Counted from the first letter of the stretch, positions 52,154 through 61,023 are shown. The stretch is DNA of 64,000 nt from Brevibacterium sp. XM4083 (GCF_006489205.2 NZ_VFYR02000004.1:310001-374000); one strand, 5' to 3'. Program-made: numbers and translations. Notes: a model not told the origin generated them from the letters alone.

Positions 52154-52918
52154 CTACGCGTCCTCGGCAGCGAGCTCACCGAGGTAGCTGAGCTGGGCGC
52201 GCACGATCTGCTCGGCGGCCCCGCGGACGCTGGGATCGACGTCGTGGTAGACGATGTCAGTGACCTCAGCCGCCGTCGTCGCACCCTGAGCGAGAGCGGC
52301 GCGGACTTGGCCGATGCGCTCCTGCCGGTGGGTGCGGTAGTGGTCGATCACCTCGGCGGGATTGTCGATCGTCGGTCCGTGCGCCGGTTCGATCCGGGTG
52401 TACGCACCGGCATCGAGAAGCGCACGGAGGCGATCGAGGCTGTCGAGATAGTCGCCGAGGGAGCCTTCCGGGTACGTGACGATCGTCGTCCCCTCCCCGA
52501 GGATCGTGTCGCCGCTGAAGAGTACGCCGTCGTAAATGATGCTGATGCTGTCGCTCGTGTGCCCCGGGGTCGCGACGACCTCGAGGACATCGGCAGGATC
52601 GCTGCCGAACGCGATCCGCTGCCCATCGCGCACCGGCGGGGTGTGCCGGGCGAATCGGTCGAGCACCGCATAGACGGGCACCTCGGGCGCCCATTCGTCG
52701 ACGGACCCGAGCATATCGGAATGATCGGCGTGCTGGTGGGTGAGGACGATCGCGGTCAGTCTCCGGTCCCCCACCTCGGCGAGGATGGCCTCCCGGTGCT
52801 CCGCCAGCTCCGGTCCCGGGTCGATGACCACCGCCGAGGTGTCATCGGCCGAGGCGATGACGTACGTATTCGTCCCGGTCAGGGTCATCGGTGAGGGATT
52901 GTTCGCGCGGATCCTCAT
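52154..52918 (-). CDS. MBL-fold hydrolase (Rv3677c-like)
   Basis: 254 residues from ATG 52918, overlapping the preceding stop (ATGA). The zinc motif T-H-Q-H-A-D-H-S-D lies near residue 65, T-P-G-H-T near 125, and F-S-G-D-T-I-L-G near 140. The C-terminal helical domain is of the LACTB2/glyoxalase II type. The conserved position beside crp and nth matches mycobacteria. The substrate is uncertain (RNA or thioester). The same frame is open upstream but runs inside the next gene. Confidence 0.9.
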   Translation of the reverse strand: MRIRANNPSPMTLTGTNTYVIASADDTSAVVIDPGPELAEHREAILAEVGDRRLTAIVLTHQHADHSDMLGSVDEWAPEVPVYAVLDRFARHTPPVRDGQRIAFGSDPADVLEVVATPGHTSDSISIIYDGVLFSGDTILGEGTTIVTYPEGSLGDYLDSLDRLRALLDAGAYTRIEPAHGPTIDNPAEVIDHYRTHRQERIGQVRAALAQGATTAAEVTDIVYHDVDPSVRGAAEQIVRAQLSYLGELAAEDA

Positions 52919-53889
52919 GTGTCCTCGTTCTCCTCGTCGACCACGGCGTCGTCGTCCTCGCCGCCCAGGCTCATGAGGCTCGGGCTCTCGTCCTTCTCGT
53001 CGTCGCCGACGGCCACCTCGTTGTCGCGCAGCGTTCCCTTGCGATGGAAGTCGCGGCGGGGCTGGATGATCAGCCGCCATTCCCCGTCCTCGTCGATGAT
53101 CTCCGGACGCAGCGGGTGGATGTCGCGCACCTGCGCCATGGCGGCACCGACGCTGTGGACGGGCACGAGGCTCTCGACGATGAGGCGGGTGCTCGCACTG
53201 ATCCGGTTCGGATCGTCGGCCGCATCGGCGAGGATCTCCTCGGGCCGCTGCCACCGCCCCGAGCTCTCGTTCGAGGTGAGGAAGTCGACCTCCTGACCGA
53301 ACGGCACCGCGGCGAGGAAGTACGTCGTGTCGAAGCGGTGGAGCTGCGTGGCGGTGTTGATCCACCGCATCCACGGTTTGAGCAGATCCGGGCGCAGCTT
53401 GAGATCGCGCTCGCGCAGCACCTGCGTCCAGCCGATCTCATTCGACAGGAGCTTGTACCGGACGGACTGCCAGTCCGTCTGCGGCGAGGCGACGAGGTCA
53501 TGGTCGACGTTCTCGGCGAGCATGACGCCGGTCGCCGCGAACGCAACCCGTGCGGCCGCCGAGAACTGCTGCAGCGCCCGCGACTTGTTCTCCAGCGCCA
53601 GCGTCCGCGCACAGCGCGTCGACTTCCACCCGGTCACCGGAACATTGCGCAGGTCGGTGGGCCGCAGCTCCCCCACCGGGTAGGCGAGCCGGTTGCGGTC
53701 CTCGACCCCGCGCACGTCGAGCTGGCGGGTCACGAACGTCTCGAGCCCCTCCCGGGTGTCCCGGACGAGGATGATCGCCGAGGCGGGACGCGGAGGCTCG
53801 GGAACGGGCCGCCGCCCCTCGGTGCGCCAGAGATCGAGCAGCCAGGTCAGCTCCGAGGAGACGGGCAGATTGCGTCCGCTAAGCGGCAT
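52915..53889 (-). CDS. degenerate Nudix-fold protein
   Basis: 324 residues from ATG 53889, overlapping the ridA stop by 11 bp. The layout (A-S-A-I-I-L-V-R-D ... F-V-T-R-Q-L ... Y-P-V-G-E-L-R) resembles NUDT7/NUDT19-like actinobacterial Nudix proteins. The catalytic segment reads A-A-A-R-V-A-F-A-A-T-G-V-M-L-A, where the family has R-E-x-F-E-E-T-G. The metal-binding glutamates are therefore missing. It is probably not an active hydrolase. The C-terminus is an acidic tail (E-D-D-D-A-V-V-D-E-E-N-E-D). Confidence 0.8.
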   Translation of the reverse strand: MPLSGRNLPVSSELTWLLDLWRTEGRRPVPEPPRPASAIILVRDTREGLETFVTRQLDVRGVEDRNRLAYPVGELRPTDLRNVPVTGWKSTRCARTLALENKSRALQQFSAAARVAFAATGVMLAENVDHDLVASPQTDWQSVRYKLLSNEIGWTQVLRERDLKLRPDLLKPWMRWINTATQLHRFDTTYFLAAVPFGQEVDFLTSNESSGRWQRPEEILADAADDPNRISASTRLIVESLVPVHSVGAAMAQVRDIHPLRPEIIDEDGEWRLIIQPRRDFHRKGTLRDNEVAVGDDEKDESPSLMSLGGEDDDAVVDEENEDT

Positions 53890-54352
53890 CGTCCTCGACC
53901 TCGACGACGACCTCGACCTCGACGGGAGTGCCGAGGGGCAGGGTGTTGACGCCGACGGCGCTGCGCGCGTGCTGGCCCTTCTCGCCGAAGATCTCACCGT
54001 AGAGCTCGGAGACGCCGTTGATGACGGCCGGCTGCTGGGTGAAGTCGTCGGTCGAGTTGACGAAGCCGGTGACCTTGACGACGCGGACGATCCTGTCGAG
54101 ATCCCCGATCACCGAGGCGATGGCCGCCAGGGCGTTGAGCCCGGCGATCCTGGCCAGCTGATAGCCGGTGTCGACGTCGACCTCGGCGCCGAGGTGGCCC
54201 GTCGTCGGCAGGGAGCCGTCGACGACCGGCAGCTGACCCGAGGTGTAGACGTAGTTGCCGGTGCGCAGCGCGGGGACGTAGACGCCGGCGGGGGCGGCGA
54301 CCGTGGGCAGCTCAAGGTCGAGTTCGGCGATGCGGTCGAGCACTTTCGACAT
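53879..54352 (-). CDS. RidA-family protein
   Basis: 157 residues of the YjgF/YER057c/UK114 fold. Blocks V-Y-T-S-G-Q-L-P, then Q-L-A-R-I-A-G-L-N-A-L-A-A-I-A and V-V-K-V-T-G-F-V-N are present. The fold forms trimers; members deaminate reactive enamines/imines. This branch (Rv3678c-like) is conserved at this locus. The classic Arg near residue 105 is not obvious, so deaminase activity is uncertain. An acidic tail follows. Confidence 0.88.
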   Translation of the reverse strand: MSKVLDRIAELDLELPTVAAPAGVYVPALRTGNYVYTSGQLPVVDGSLPTTGHLGAEVDVDTGYQLARIAGLNALAAIASVIGDLDRIVRVVKVTGFVNSTDDFTQQPAVINGVSELYGEIFGEKGQHARSAVGVNTLPLGTPVEVEVVVEVEDDAA

Positions 54353-54382
54353 GGGTGGTCTCCTTCGACGAGGTGCGGTGGG

Positions 54383-54538
54383 TCAGGCCTTGGGGCGCTT
54401 GAGGTAGGCGACGAGTCCGTTGTTGTCCGGTCCGGGCACGACCTGCACGAGTTCGTAGCCGTCCTCACCCCACTGGTCGAGGATCTGCTTCGTCGCGTGG
54501 ACGATTAGCGGAACGGTGGCGTATTCCCACTTGGTCAT
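54383..54538 (-). CDS. small DUF4177 protein (in frame with the PBP gene)
   Basis: 51 residues, M-T-K-W-E-Y-A-T-V-P-L ... D-Q-W-G-E-D-G-Y-E-L-V-Q, the DUF4177 pattern, as in the small gene between RidA and PBP in mycobacteria. ATG 54538 has its own ribosome site (AAGGAGAGCC). Unusually, the penicillin-binding-protein frame runs into it with no stop, so it could be made alone, as a fusion, or both. Confidence 0.75.
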   Translation of the reverse strand: MTKWEYATVPLIVHATKQILDQWGEDGYELVQVVPGPDNNGLVAYLKRPKA

Positions 54539-57043
54539 GGCTCTCCTTGCCTGGTTGTCGTCGCCCGGGTCGCCCGGGCGGGATCGGGCGTCGTCGGTGC
54601 CCGGAGGACCCGCGACGACGCCGCTCCCCACACTAGCGGAGATGCGCTGGGCGTGGGGCATCGCCGACACATGCGAAGCGGGGCGAGAGAGGCCGGGAGC
54701 TTCGTCCCCGCCGCCGTCGCCTCCGCCGCCGGTGTCTCCACCGCCGCCGCCTCCGCCGCCGGTGCCGCCTCCGCCACCGCCACCGCTCTGGGAGCCGCCG
54801 CCACCGCCACCGCCACCGGTGCCGCCGCCTCCGCCTCCGCTGCCGGTGCCTCCACCGCCGCCGTTCGAGCTGCCGCCGCTGCCGGATCCACCGCCGCTGC
54901 CGCCGCCCTGGAAGTACTTCGAGCTGGGCTTGGGGAACCCGGTGTTGCCCTTCGTGTACTTCACGGCCTTGCTCATGTACGACTGCCAGGTCTTACCGGA
55001 GATCGTCGCACCGTAGATCTGGCCGCGGACCTTGCCCTTGCTGTTCTTGCGCCAGTCGCGGGTACCGCTGGGGTCACCGGTCCACACGGCCGTCGACAGG
55101 GTCTTCGTGAAGCCGAGCAGCCAGGTGTGGCCGACCTCGAAGTTCGTCGTACCGGTCTTCGCGCCGGCCGGAACGCCGATGCCGAGGCTGCTCGTCGTGC
55201 CGCCGTTGAACGTCTGCGACAGCGCGTACGCGACGCCGCGGGCGACGTCCTTGTCGAGCACCTGCTTGCAACCCTCACCGGGGACGTCCATGTTCTTGCC
55301 GTTGCGGTCGGTGATCTCGAGGATCGGCTTCGGGCCGCAGAACTCTCCGTCGTTGGCGAACGTCGCGAACGCGGCCGCCATGGCGATCGGGGTCGTCTCC
55401 GTCGTTCCGAGGATCGACGAGGGCGAGAGCGCCTGGATGAAGCCGGCGTCGTCAGCCTGGTCCAGCGGTGCGCCGCTGCCGTAGCGGATGCCGAGATCCG
55501 TCGCGGTGTTCATGATCTCGCACATGTTGAGCTGGTTGCCGATCGCGGCGTAACCGGTGTTGACCGACTTCTTGGTCGCCTCGAGCACGGACATCGAGCC
55601 GTTGCCGCCGCCGTCACCGGCGTTGTTCGGATCCCAGTCGCCGCCCATCGCGGGGCAGCCGCTGTACTTCCACGAGCTCGCCGGGAAGTTGCGCTTCGTC
55701 GCATTCACCGTCGCGTTGAGGCTCTTGCCCTCCTTGAGCCATGTCGCGAGCACGAACGGCTTCCATGTCGATCCGACTTGGAACCCACCACCGCCGTTGT
55801 GCTTCTTGTCGACTGTGTAGTTGATGCTCGTCTTGGTGTTCTTGTCCTCTTCGCTGACCTCCCCGACCGTGTACTCACGGTTCTCGGCCATGGCGATGAC
55901 CTCGCCGGTGCCGGGTTCGATCGTCACCAGCGCGTGGCCGGCACCCGAGGGGTCGCCGACGGGAACGCGCTTCTTGACCTCTTTGTCCGCGATCTTCTGG
56001 ATGTCGGGGTTGAGGCTAGTCGTGATCGTCAGACCGCCGCGCTGGAGGAGCGCGAGCCGGTCTTCGACGGTCTCACCGAAGGATTCGTCGTTCTTGATGA
56101 CGTTGGAGACGTAGTCGCAGAAGAACTCCGCGTTGTTCTCAGCGGCGGAACAGCCGTTCGGCGTCTCCTTGAGGTTGAGGTCGAGGCCCGTCTTGACCGC
56201 CTCGTCATACTCCGCCTGCGTGATGTGGCCGTACTTGAGCATCTGTCCGAGCACGACGTTGCGACGTTCGAGCACGGCGTCGGGGAATCGCTGCGGGTTG
56301 AACGCCGCAGGGTTCTGGACGATGCCGGCGAGCATCGCCGACTGCTGGATGTTGAGGTCCTTGGCGTCGATGCCCCAGTACCGATACGCGGCCGCCTGAA
56401 CGCCGTAGACGTTCGGCGAGCCCGAGTAGTTGTTGATGTTGAGGTAGCGGTTGAGGATCTCCTGCTTGCTGTACTTGTTCTCGACCGCCACGGCGAGTTT
56501 GGCCTCACGGAGCTTGCGCGCGTAGCCGGCGGTGCCCTCCGACTCCTTCGCGGCGTCGATGCCTGCCTGGTTCGACTCCGCGTTGGCGTTCTCCGCCAGC
56601 ACGTTCTTCACGTACTGCTGAGTCAGCGTCGATCCGCCCTGCGTCGTCGAGGAGACCATGTTGTGCACGGCCGCGCGGGCGATGCCCTCGAGGTCGATGC
56701 CGCCGTGGTCGAAGAACCGGTAGTCCTCGACGGAGATCGTCGCGTCCTGCATCGGCTGCGAGATCTCCTCGAGGGGAACCTCGACGCGGTTCTGCCAGTA
56801 GAAGTCGGCGATCTTCGAGCCGTCGGCGGCGAGCATCGTCGACTTCTCGCCGAGGTCGCGTTCCTCGAGGGTCGCGGGAAGGGCGTTGAAGATGTCGACC
56901 GCGCTATTCGCGCTGGCGGTGGCGACACCGACTCCGGGGATGGCAAGACCGGCGGCCACGATTCCAGCCACCGCGCTCACCGCGACGAACTGGAGGAAGG
57001 CCGCCATCTTGGTCGGTTCAGCATTTGACTCAGGAGACACCAT
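54383..57043 (-). CDS. class A penicillin-binding protein, open in frame through DUF4177
   Basis: Bifunctional glycosyltransferase/transpeptidase (PonA2-like). The frame is 886 residues from ATG 57043. A membrane anchor is at ~12-45. Glycosyltransferase motif E-D-Y-R-F-F-D-H holds the catalytic Glu at ~106. Transpeptidase motifs are S-T-W-K (Ser ~425), S-V-N (~493) and K-T-G-T (~629). A Gly-rich disordered tail (~725-800) replaces PASTA domains. The frame then continues through ~35 residues into the complete DUF4177 sequence, so no PBP stop exists before 54383. The ATG lies 7 nt after TAAACT (57058-57053), suggesting a leaderless mRNA. Start alternatives upstream are unlikely. Confidence 0.9.
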   Translation of the reverse strand: MVSPESNAEPTKMAAFLQFVAVSAVAGIVAAGLAIPGVGVATASANSAVDIFNALPATLEERDLGEKSTMLAADGSKIADFYWQNRVEVPLEEISQPMQDATISVEDYRFFDHGGIDLEGIARAAVHNMVSSTTQGGSTLTQQYVKNVLAENANAESNQAGIDAAKESEGTAGYARKLREAKLAVAVENKYSKQEILNRYLNINNYSGSPNVYGVQAAAYRYWGIDAKDLNIQQSAMLAGIVQNPAAFNPQRFPDAVLERRNVVLGQMLKYGHITQAEYDEAVKTGLDLNLKETPNGCSAAENNAEFFCDYVSNVIKNDESFGETVEDRLALLQRGGLTITTSLNPDIQKIADKEVKKRVPVGDPSGAGHALVTIEPGTGEVIAMAENREYTVGEVSEEDKNTKTSINYTVDKKHNGGGGFQVGSTWKPFVLATWLKEGKSLNATVNATKRNFPASSWKYSGCPAMGGDWDPNNAGDGGGNGSMSVLEATKKSVNTGYAAIGNQLNMCEIMNTATDLGIRYGSGAPLDQADDAGFIQALSPSSILGTTETTPIAMAAAFATFANDGEFCGPKPILEITDRNGKNMDVPGEGCKQVLDKDVARGVAYALSQTFNGGTTSSLGIGVPAGAKTGTTNFEVGHTWLLGFTKTLSTAVWTGDPSGTRDWRKNSKGKVRGQIYGATISGKTWQSYMSKAVKYTKGNTGFPKPSSKYFQGGGSGGGSGSGGSSNGGGGGTGSGGGGGGTGGGGGGGGSQSGGGGGGGTGGGGGGGGDTGGGGDGGGDEAPGLSRPASHVSAMPHAQRISASVGSGVVAGPPGTDDARSRPGDPGDDNQARRAMTKWEYATVPLIVHATKQILDQWGEDGYELVQVVPGPDNNGLVAYLKRPKA

Positions 57044-57098
57044 GAAACCAAGTTTAACCAACCGCAGATGAGCGCTCACTCAAAGAACGGTGAAAACC

Positions 57099-58001
57099 CT
57101 AGGGGCGGGGCACCAGGGTGAGCAGTGCGACTTCCGGTGGTGAGGCGAAACGCACCGGTGAGAACGGTGAGAACCCGAGGCCGGCGGAGATCTCGACGAT
57201 TGCATCACGATATGGGAACACTCCGCGTGCCCGTGTCCGATCGAGGTCGCAGTTCGTCACCGGCGCGCCCCAGAACGGCACCCGGATCTGACCGCCGTGA
57301 GTGTGTCCGGCCATGATGAGGTCGGCTCCCGCCGAGGCGAACGCCTCCAGGGTGCGGGAGTAGGGGGCGTGCGTGACGCCGATCGTCAGCTCCGCCGCAG
57401 GATCGAAGTGCGGGAAGACCAGCTCGCCGGCGGCGTCGAGGCGGATCCGGTCACGATCGATATGGGCATCGCCGAGCCCCGCGAAGCCGATGCGGGTCCC
57501 CCGGATCTCCAGCACCGCCTCGGCGTTGTCGAGGAACACCCACCCGCGGTCCTCGAACCCGCGGACCAGGGACCTGACGTCGAGGTCGGGTTCGGTGCGG
57601 TGCTTGACCTCCGAGGGCGAGCGCAGGTACTTCGCGGGATTCTTCGCCTGCGGGGAGAAGAAGTCGTTGGATCCGAGGACGAAGACGCCGGGGACATCGA
57701 GCAGGCCGTCGAAGACGTCGAGGACGGTCGGCACGATGTCGGCGGAGAGGTTGTCTCCGGTGTTGACGACGAGGTCGGGCTCGAGCCTCGTCAGACCCGC
57801 CACCCACGCGGCCCGATGCCTCTGCCACGAGGTGAGGTGGAGGTCGGCGACGTGGAGGATGCGGATCGGCTCGGCACCGGCCGGCAGCAGCGGCAGGGTG
57901 TGGCGGCGGACGGTGAAGAGGTGGGGTTCGATGCCCGCTCCCCAGATGCCGGCGGCCGCGGGGACGGCGAGGGCACCGGCGACAAGTGCGCGTTTCTTCA
58001 T
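57099..58001 (-). CDS. membrane-anchored metallophosphoesterase
   Basis: 300 residues (Rv3683-like, YkuE/YaeI type). An N-terminal K-K-R hydrophobic segment (4-22) acts as signal or anchor. Metal ligands: H-V-A-D-L-H-L near 50, N-T-G-D-N near 80, L-G-S-N-D near 110 (N-D replacing the usual N-H-D), and G-H-T-H-G-G near 235. It probably hydrolyses a phospholipid or UDP-sugar phosphoester at the membrane. It follows the PBP gene, as in other actinobacteria. Confidence 0.92.
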   Translation of the reverse strand: MKKRALVAGALAVPAAAGIWGAGIEPHLFTVRRHTLPLLPAGAEPIRILHVADLHLTSWQRHRAAWVAGLTRLEPDLVVNTGDNLSADIVPTVLDVFDGLLDVPGVFVLGSNDFFSPQAKNPAKYLRSPSEVKHRTEPDLDVRSLVRGFEDRGWVFLDNAEAVLEIRGTRIGFAGLGDAHIDRDRIRLDAAGELVFPHFDPAAELTIGVTHAPYSRTLEAFASAGADLIMAGHTHGGQIRVPFWGAPVTNCDLDRTRARGVFPYRDAIVEISAGLGFSPFSPVRFASPPEVALLTLVPRP

Positions 58002-58011
58002 TCGCCCCAGT

Positions 58012-58926
58012 CTAGGCGGTCGCCGCAGGCTCAGCCGACGTCCGAGCTCGTCCCGCCCGAGCGACCCGGCGACGGTGCAGCGCGGTGAAGCGTCGGTGGC
58101 CGATGACCCGGCAGACGAGGTAGATGAGGAAGGAGATCGTCGTGACGAACGGGCTGATCGGGACCACGGGTGAGCCGAGGGCGATGAGGATGCCGCCCAC
58201 CGAGGCGGTGACCGCGAAGATGACGCTGAGCACCGGCACCCACACCGGCGACGCCGAGACCTGGGTGGCCGCGGCGGCCGGAGTGATGAGGAGGGCGAGG
58301 ACGAGGAGGACCCCGACGATCTGGACGCTCAGGGCCACGGCGAGGCCGAGGGTGAGCATGAAGACGATCGTGAGCACGGAGACGGGCACCCCCTTCGCCC
58401 GCGCGACCTCGGGGTCGAGGCTGGCGAAGAGGAGCGGGCGCCAGACGAACGCGAGGACGGCGAGGACGATGAGCGCACAGACGACGAGCGTGGTGATCTG
58501 GCCCGGGGTGATCGCGACGATCTGCCCGGTGAGCAGCCCGAACTTGCTCGCCGAGCGGCCGTCGTAGAGGGCGAGGAAGAGGATCGCCAGGCCGAGCCCG
58601 AAGGGCATGAGCACGCCGATGATCGCGTTCTTCTCCGAGGCTCTGGCCCCGCCGACGCCGATGATGAGGGCCGCGAGGATCGAACCGACGATCGACCCGG
58701 TGACGACGTCGAAGCCGACGAGGAGGGCGAACGCAGCGCCGGCGAAGGAGAGCTCGGAGATCCCGTGGACGGCGAAGGGGATGTCACGGGCCATGACGAA
58801 GACGCTGATGAGGCCGCCGACGACGCCGAGGAGGCCGGCGGCGATGAGCGAGTTGGCGAGCAGGGCGACGAGTTCGCCGTAGTCCTCGAAGGAGAACAGG
58901 CTGCCGAAGATCTCGGTGACGGTCAT
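58012..58926 (-). CDS. znuB: zinc/manganese ABC transporter permease
   Basis: 304 residues from ATG 58926 (ATGA overlap with the ATPase gene). About eight membrane spans of the ABC-3 family (H-G-I-S-E-L-S-F-A-G-A-A, then a long run of hydrophobic helices). It transports the metal delivered by the binding protein. It is the third gene of znuA-C-B. The basic tail is typical of actinobacteria. Confidence 0.92.
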   Translation of the reverse strand: MTVTEIFGSLFSFEDYGELVALLANSLIAAGLLGVVGGLISVFVMARDIPFAVHGISELSFAGAAFALLVGFDVVTGSIVGSILAALIIGVGGARASEKNAIIGVLMPFGLGLAILFLALYDGRSASKFGLLTGQIVAITPGQITTLVVCALIVLAVLAFVWRPLLFASLDPEVARAKGVPVSVLTIVFMLTLGLAVALSVQIVGVLLVLALLITPAAAATQVSASPVWVPVLSVIFAVTASVGGILIALGSPVVPISPFVTTISFLIYLVCRVIGHRRFTALHRRRVARAGRARTSAEPAATA

Positions 58927-59888
58927 CGGTGCGCTCCTCGGCTCGCGCCGGCACCCGTATGTGCCGAAGCACCCGTGTCCGCGGTCTCGCCGCCGGCGTG
59001 GTGGCCGGGGTGGACGTGGTGGTCGATGCACTCGTCCTCGCCGCCGACGACGATGAGGCGCCCGCCGACGCGGACGACTTCGACGGGTGAGCCGTAGAGC
59101 CGGGTGAGCGATTCGGTGGTCATCACCTCGGCGGGGGTGCCGATGAGGAAATGCCCGCCGACGATGTAGAGGACGCGGTCGACGTACGGCAGGATCGGGT
59201 TGATCTCGTGGGTGACGAAGAGGACGGCGGCGTTGCGCGTCTCACGCTGTTCGTTGATGAGACCGGCGACGACCTGCTGATGGTGCATGTCGAGGGAGAG
59301 CAGGGGTTCGTCGCACAGGAGCACCGAGGGGTTGCTCGCCAGGGCCTGCGCGACGCGCAGCCGCTGCAGCTCTCCCCCGGACAGCGTGCCCGCCGGGGCG
59401 TCGGCGTAGGCGGTCGCGCCGACGGAGGCGAGGAGTTCGTCGACGTGCTTGCGCCGCTTCCGCGACGGCCATCCCGGCCCCCAGCGGTAGCCGTCGATGC
59501 CCATCCGCACGATGTCGCGCCCGCGCATCGGGGTGTGCGGGTCGATTCCCCGCTGCTGCGGGATGTAGCCGATCGCCGGGTTGCCCGCGTGGATCGGCCG
59601 GCCGTCGATCTCCGCGCTGCCGTGGTGGAGCTGATGTTCGCCGAGGAGGACCTTGAGCAGCGTCGTCTTCCCCGTCCCATTGGGGCCGAGGACGGCGAGG
59701 AACTCCCCCGGCGCGACCTCGAGGTTGAGGTCGTGCCAGAGCACCCGGTCGCCGAAGCGCAGCTCGGCATCGTGGAGTTCGATGACCGGGGCCTGTCTGA
59801 CCTCCGCACCGTCCCCGCCGGAAGGCGGCGCGCCCGGTGCGGTGGCGATGCTCTGCGGCAGGGCGGCCGTGTTCGTCTCAGCGTTCAT
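58923..59888 (-). CDS. znuC: zinc/manganese ABC transporter ATPase
   Basis: 321 residues from ATG 59888, overlapping the znuA stop by one base (TGATG). Walker A G-P-N-G-T-G-K-T-T near residue 70, signature L-S-G-G-E-L-Q-R near 165, Walker B V-L-L-C-D-E-P near 185. A His-rich C-terminal tail (D-H-H-V-H-P-G-H-H) may bind the metal. Confidence 0.93.
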   Translation of the reverse strand: MNAETNTAALPQSIATAPGAPPSGGDGAEVRQAPVIELHDAELRFGDRVLWHDLNLEVAPGEFLAVLGPNGTGKTTLLKVLLGEHQLHHGSAEIDGRPIHAGNPAIGYIPQQRGIDPHTPMRGRDIVRMGIDGYRWGPGWPSRKRRKHVDELLASVGATAYADAPAGTLSGGELQRLRVAQALASNPSVLLCDEPLLSLDMHHQQVVAGLINEQRETRNAAVLFVTHEINPILPYVDRVLYIVGGHFLIGTPAEVMTTESLTRLYGSPVEVVRVGGRLIVVGGEDECIDHHVHPGHHAGGETADTGASAHTGAGASRGAHR

Positions 59889-60955
59889 CAGTGATCGTGT
59901 CCTTCGAGTGCCTGGGAGATCGCGTCGATGCTCTCCCCGATCCAATCGGTGTACTGAACGCCTGCGGGCATCGTCTCGGCGAGGTCGACGACGGGGACGT
60001 CCGAGGATTCGGCTGTGGCCTTGAGCTGTTCGGCCTGCGGCCCCGCCGCCTGCGTGTTGTATCCGAGGAGGACCGCCTCCCGGGAGGAGATCTGCTCCTC
60101 GGCATCCTTGAGCACGAGCGGCGGCACATCATTGCCCTCCTCGACGGCGGCGAGGAACTCCGGACTCGTGATGTTGTCAAGCCCCATGTCGTCGAAGAGC
60201 CACAGCGGGACGGGTTCGGTCGTCGCGACCTTCTCGCCCCCGTGGTCGGTCCTGATCGCGTCGATCGTCGTCTCGAGTCCGCCGAGCTGCTCCTTGTAGG
60301 CCTCGGCGTTCGCGGCGATGTCGTCCTTGCGGTCCGGCAGGGCCTCGCCGAGGTGGACGGCGACGTCGTCGACGAGCCTGACCATCGTCGGCACCGAGTA
60401 CCAGAGGTGTTCGTTGAACTCGCCGTGGTCGTGACCCTCATGGCCGGCCTCGCCGTGGTCGTGGCCCTCGTGGCTGTCGCCGTCGGCATCATGACCGTCG
60501 GCTTCGGTGTGCCCGGTGTGCTCGCCGCCCGCAGACTCATCCTCGCCGTCACCGTGGGAATGGGGCGCGCTGCTGACGTCCTCGGAGCCGGGCAGTCCGG
60601 AGATCGCGACGACGTCGATGATCTCCGGTGTCGCGTCGGAGGCCTCGAGCATGGTCGTCATGAAGCTGTCGTACCCGCCGCCGTTGATGACGACGAGGTC
60701 GGCCTTGGAGAGCTTGAGCCGGTCCCTGGTCGTCGCCTCATACGAGTGGGGATCCTGGTTGGGGTCGTCGATGATCGCGGTCACGCTCGCCGCATCGCCG
60801 GCGACCTGGGAGACGATGTCGGCGTAGACGTTCGTCGAGGTGACGATCGAGAGTTCGCTCGATCCGGTGGCCGAACCGCCTCCGCACCCGGCGAGCAGCA
60901 GGCCGCAGGAGAGCAGGATCGCCCCGCTGCGGAGGGGAAGACGGGACAAGCGCAT
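59888..60955 (-). CDS. znuA: zinc ABC transporter substrate-binding lipoprotein
   Basis: 355 residues. Lipoprotein signal peptide with lipobox L-L-A-G-C (Cys ~24). Cluster A-I solute-binding fold: D-P-H-S-Y-E near 68 (a His metal ligand). A long His/Asp/Gly-rich loop (~130-180, many H-x-H and G-H-D-H-G) is typical of zinc-binding ZnuA proteins. Later come L-W-Y-S-V-P and D-D-M-G. It captures zinc outside the membrane. It is the first gene of the operon; its leader is highly structured. Confidence 0.93.
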   Translation of the reverse strand: MRLSRLPLRSGAILLSCGLLLAGCGGGSATGSSELSIVTSTNVYADIVSQVAGDAASVTAIIDDPNQDPHSYEATTRDRLKLSKADLVVINGGGYDSFMTTMLEASDATPEIIDVVAISGLPGSEDVSSAPHSHGDGEDESAGGEHTGHTEADGHDADGDSHEGHDHGEAGHEGHDHGEFNEHLWYSVPTMVRLVDDVAVHLGEALPDRKDDIAANAEAYKEQLGGLETTIDAIRTDHGGEKVATTEPVPLWLFDDMGLDNITSPEFLAAVEEGNDVPPLVLKDAEEQISSREAVLLGYNTQAAGPQAEQLKATAESSDVPVVDLAETMPAGVQYTDWIGESIDAISQALEGHDH

Positions 60956-60956
60956 G

Positions 60957-61018
60957 GCGGGCCTTTCGGTTGCAGGTGAGCGTTGCTGTCGCTCACACTA
61001 CTCAGCCGAAGGGCCCGC
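60957..61018 (-). promoter_or_regulatory. nested hairpin leader of znuA
   Basis: The outer arms 60957-60969 and 61006-61018 pair over 13 bp (one wobble). The inner arms GTGAGCG/CGCTCAC (60976-60982, 60990-60996) pair perfectly. The outer stem ends one base before the znuA ATG and contains its GAAAGG ribosome site, so folding would hide the site. Confidence 0.55.
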
Positions 61019-61023
61019 CACTA

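Noticed and set aside
54653..57028. A 791-codon frame opposite the PBP gene
   Set aside because: It is antisense to a gene with all PBP motifs intact, so it is a compositional artefact.
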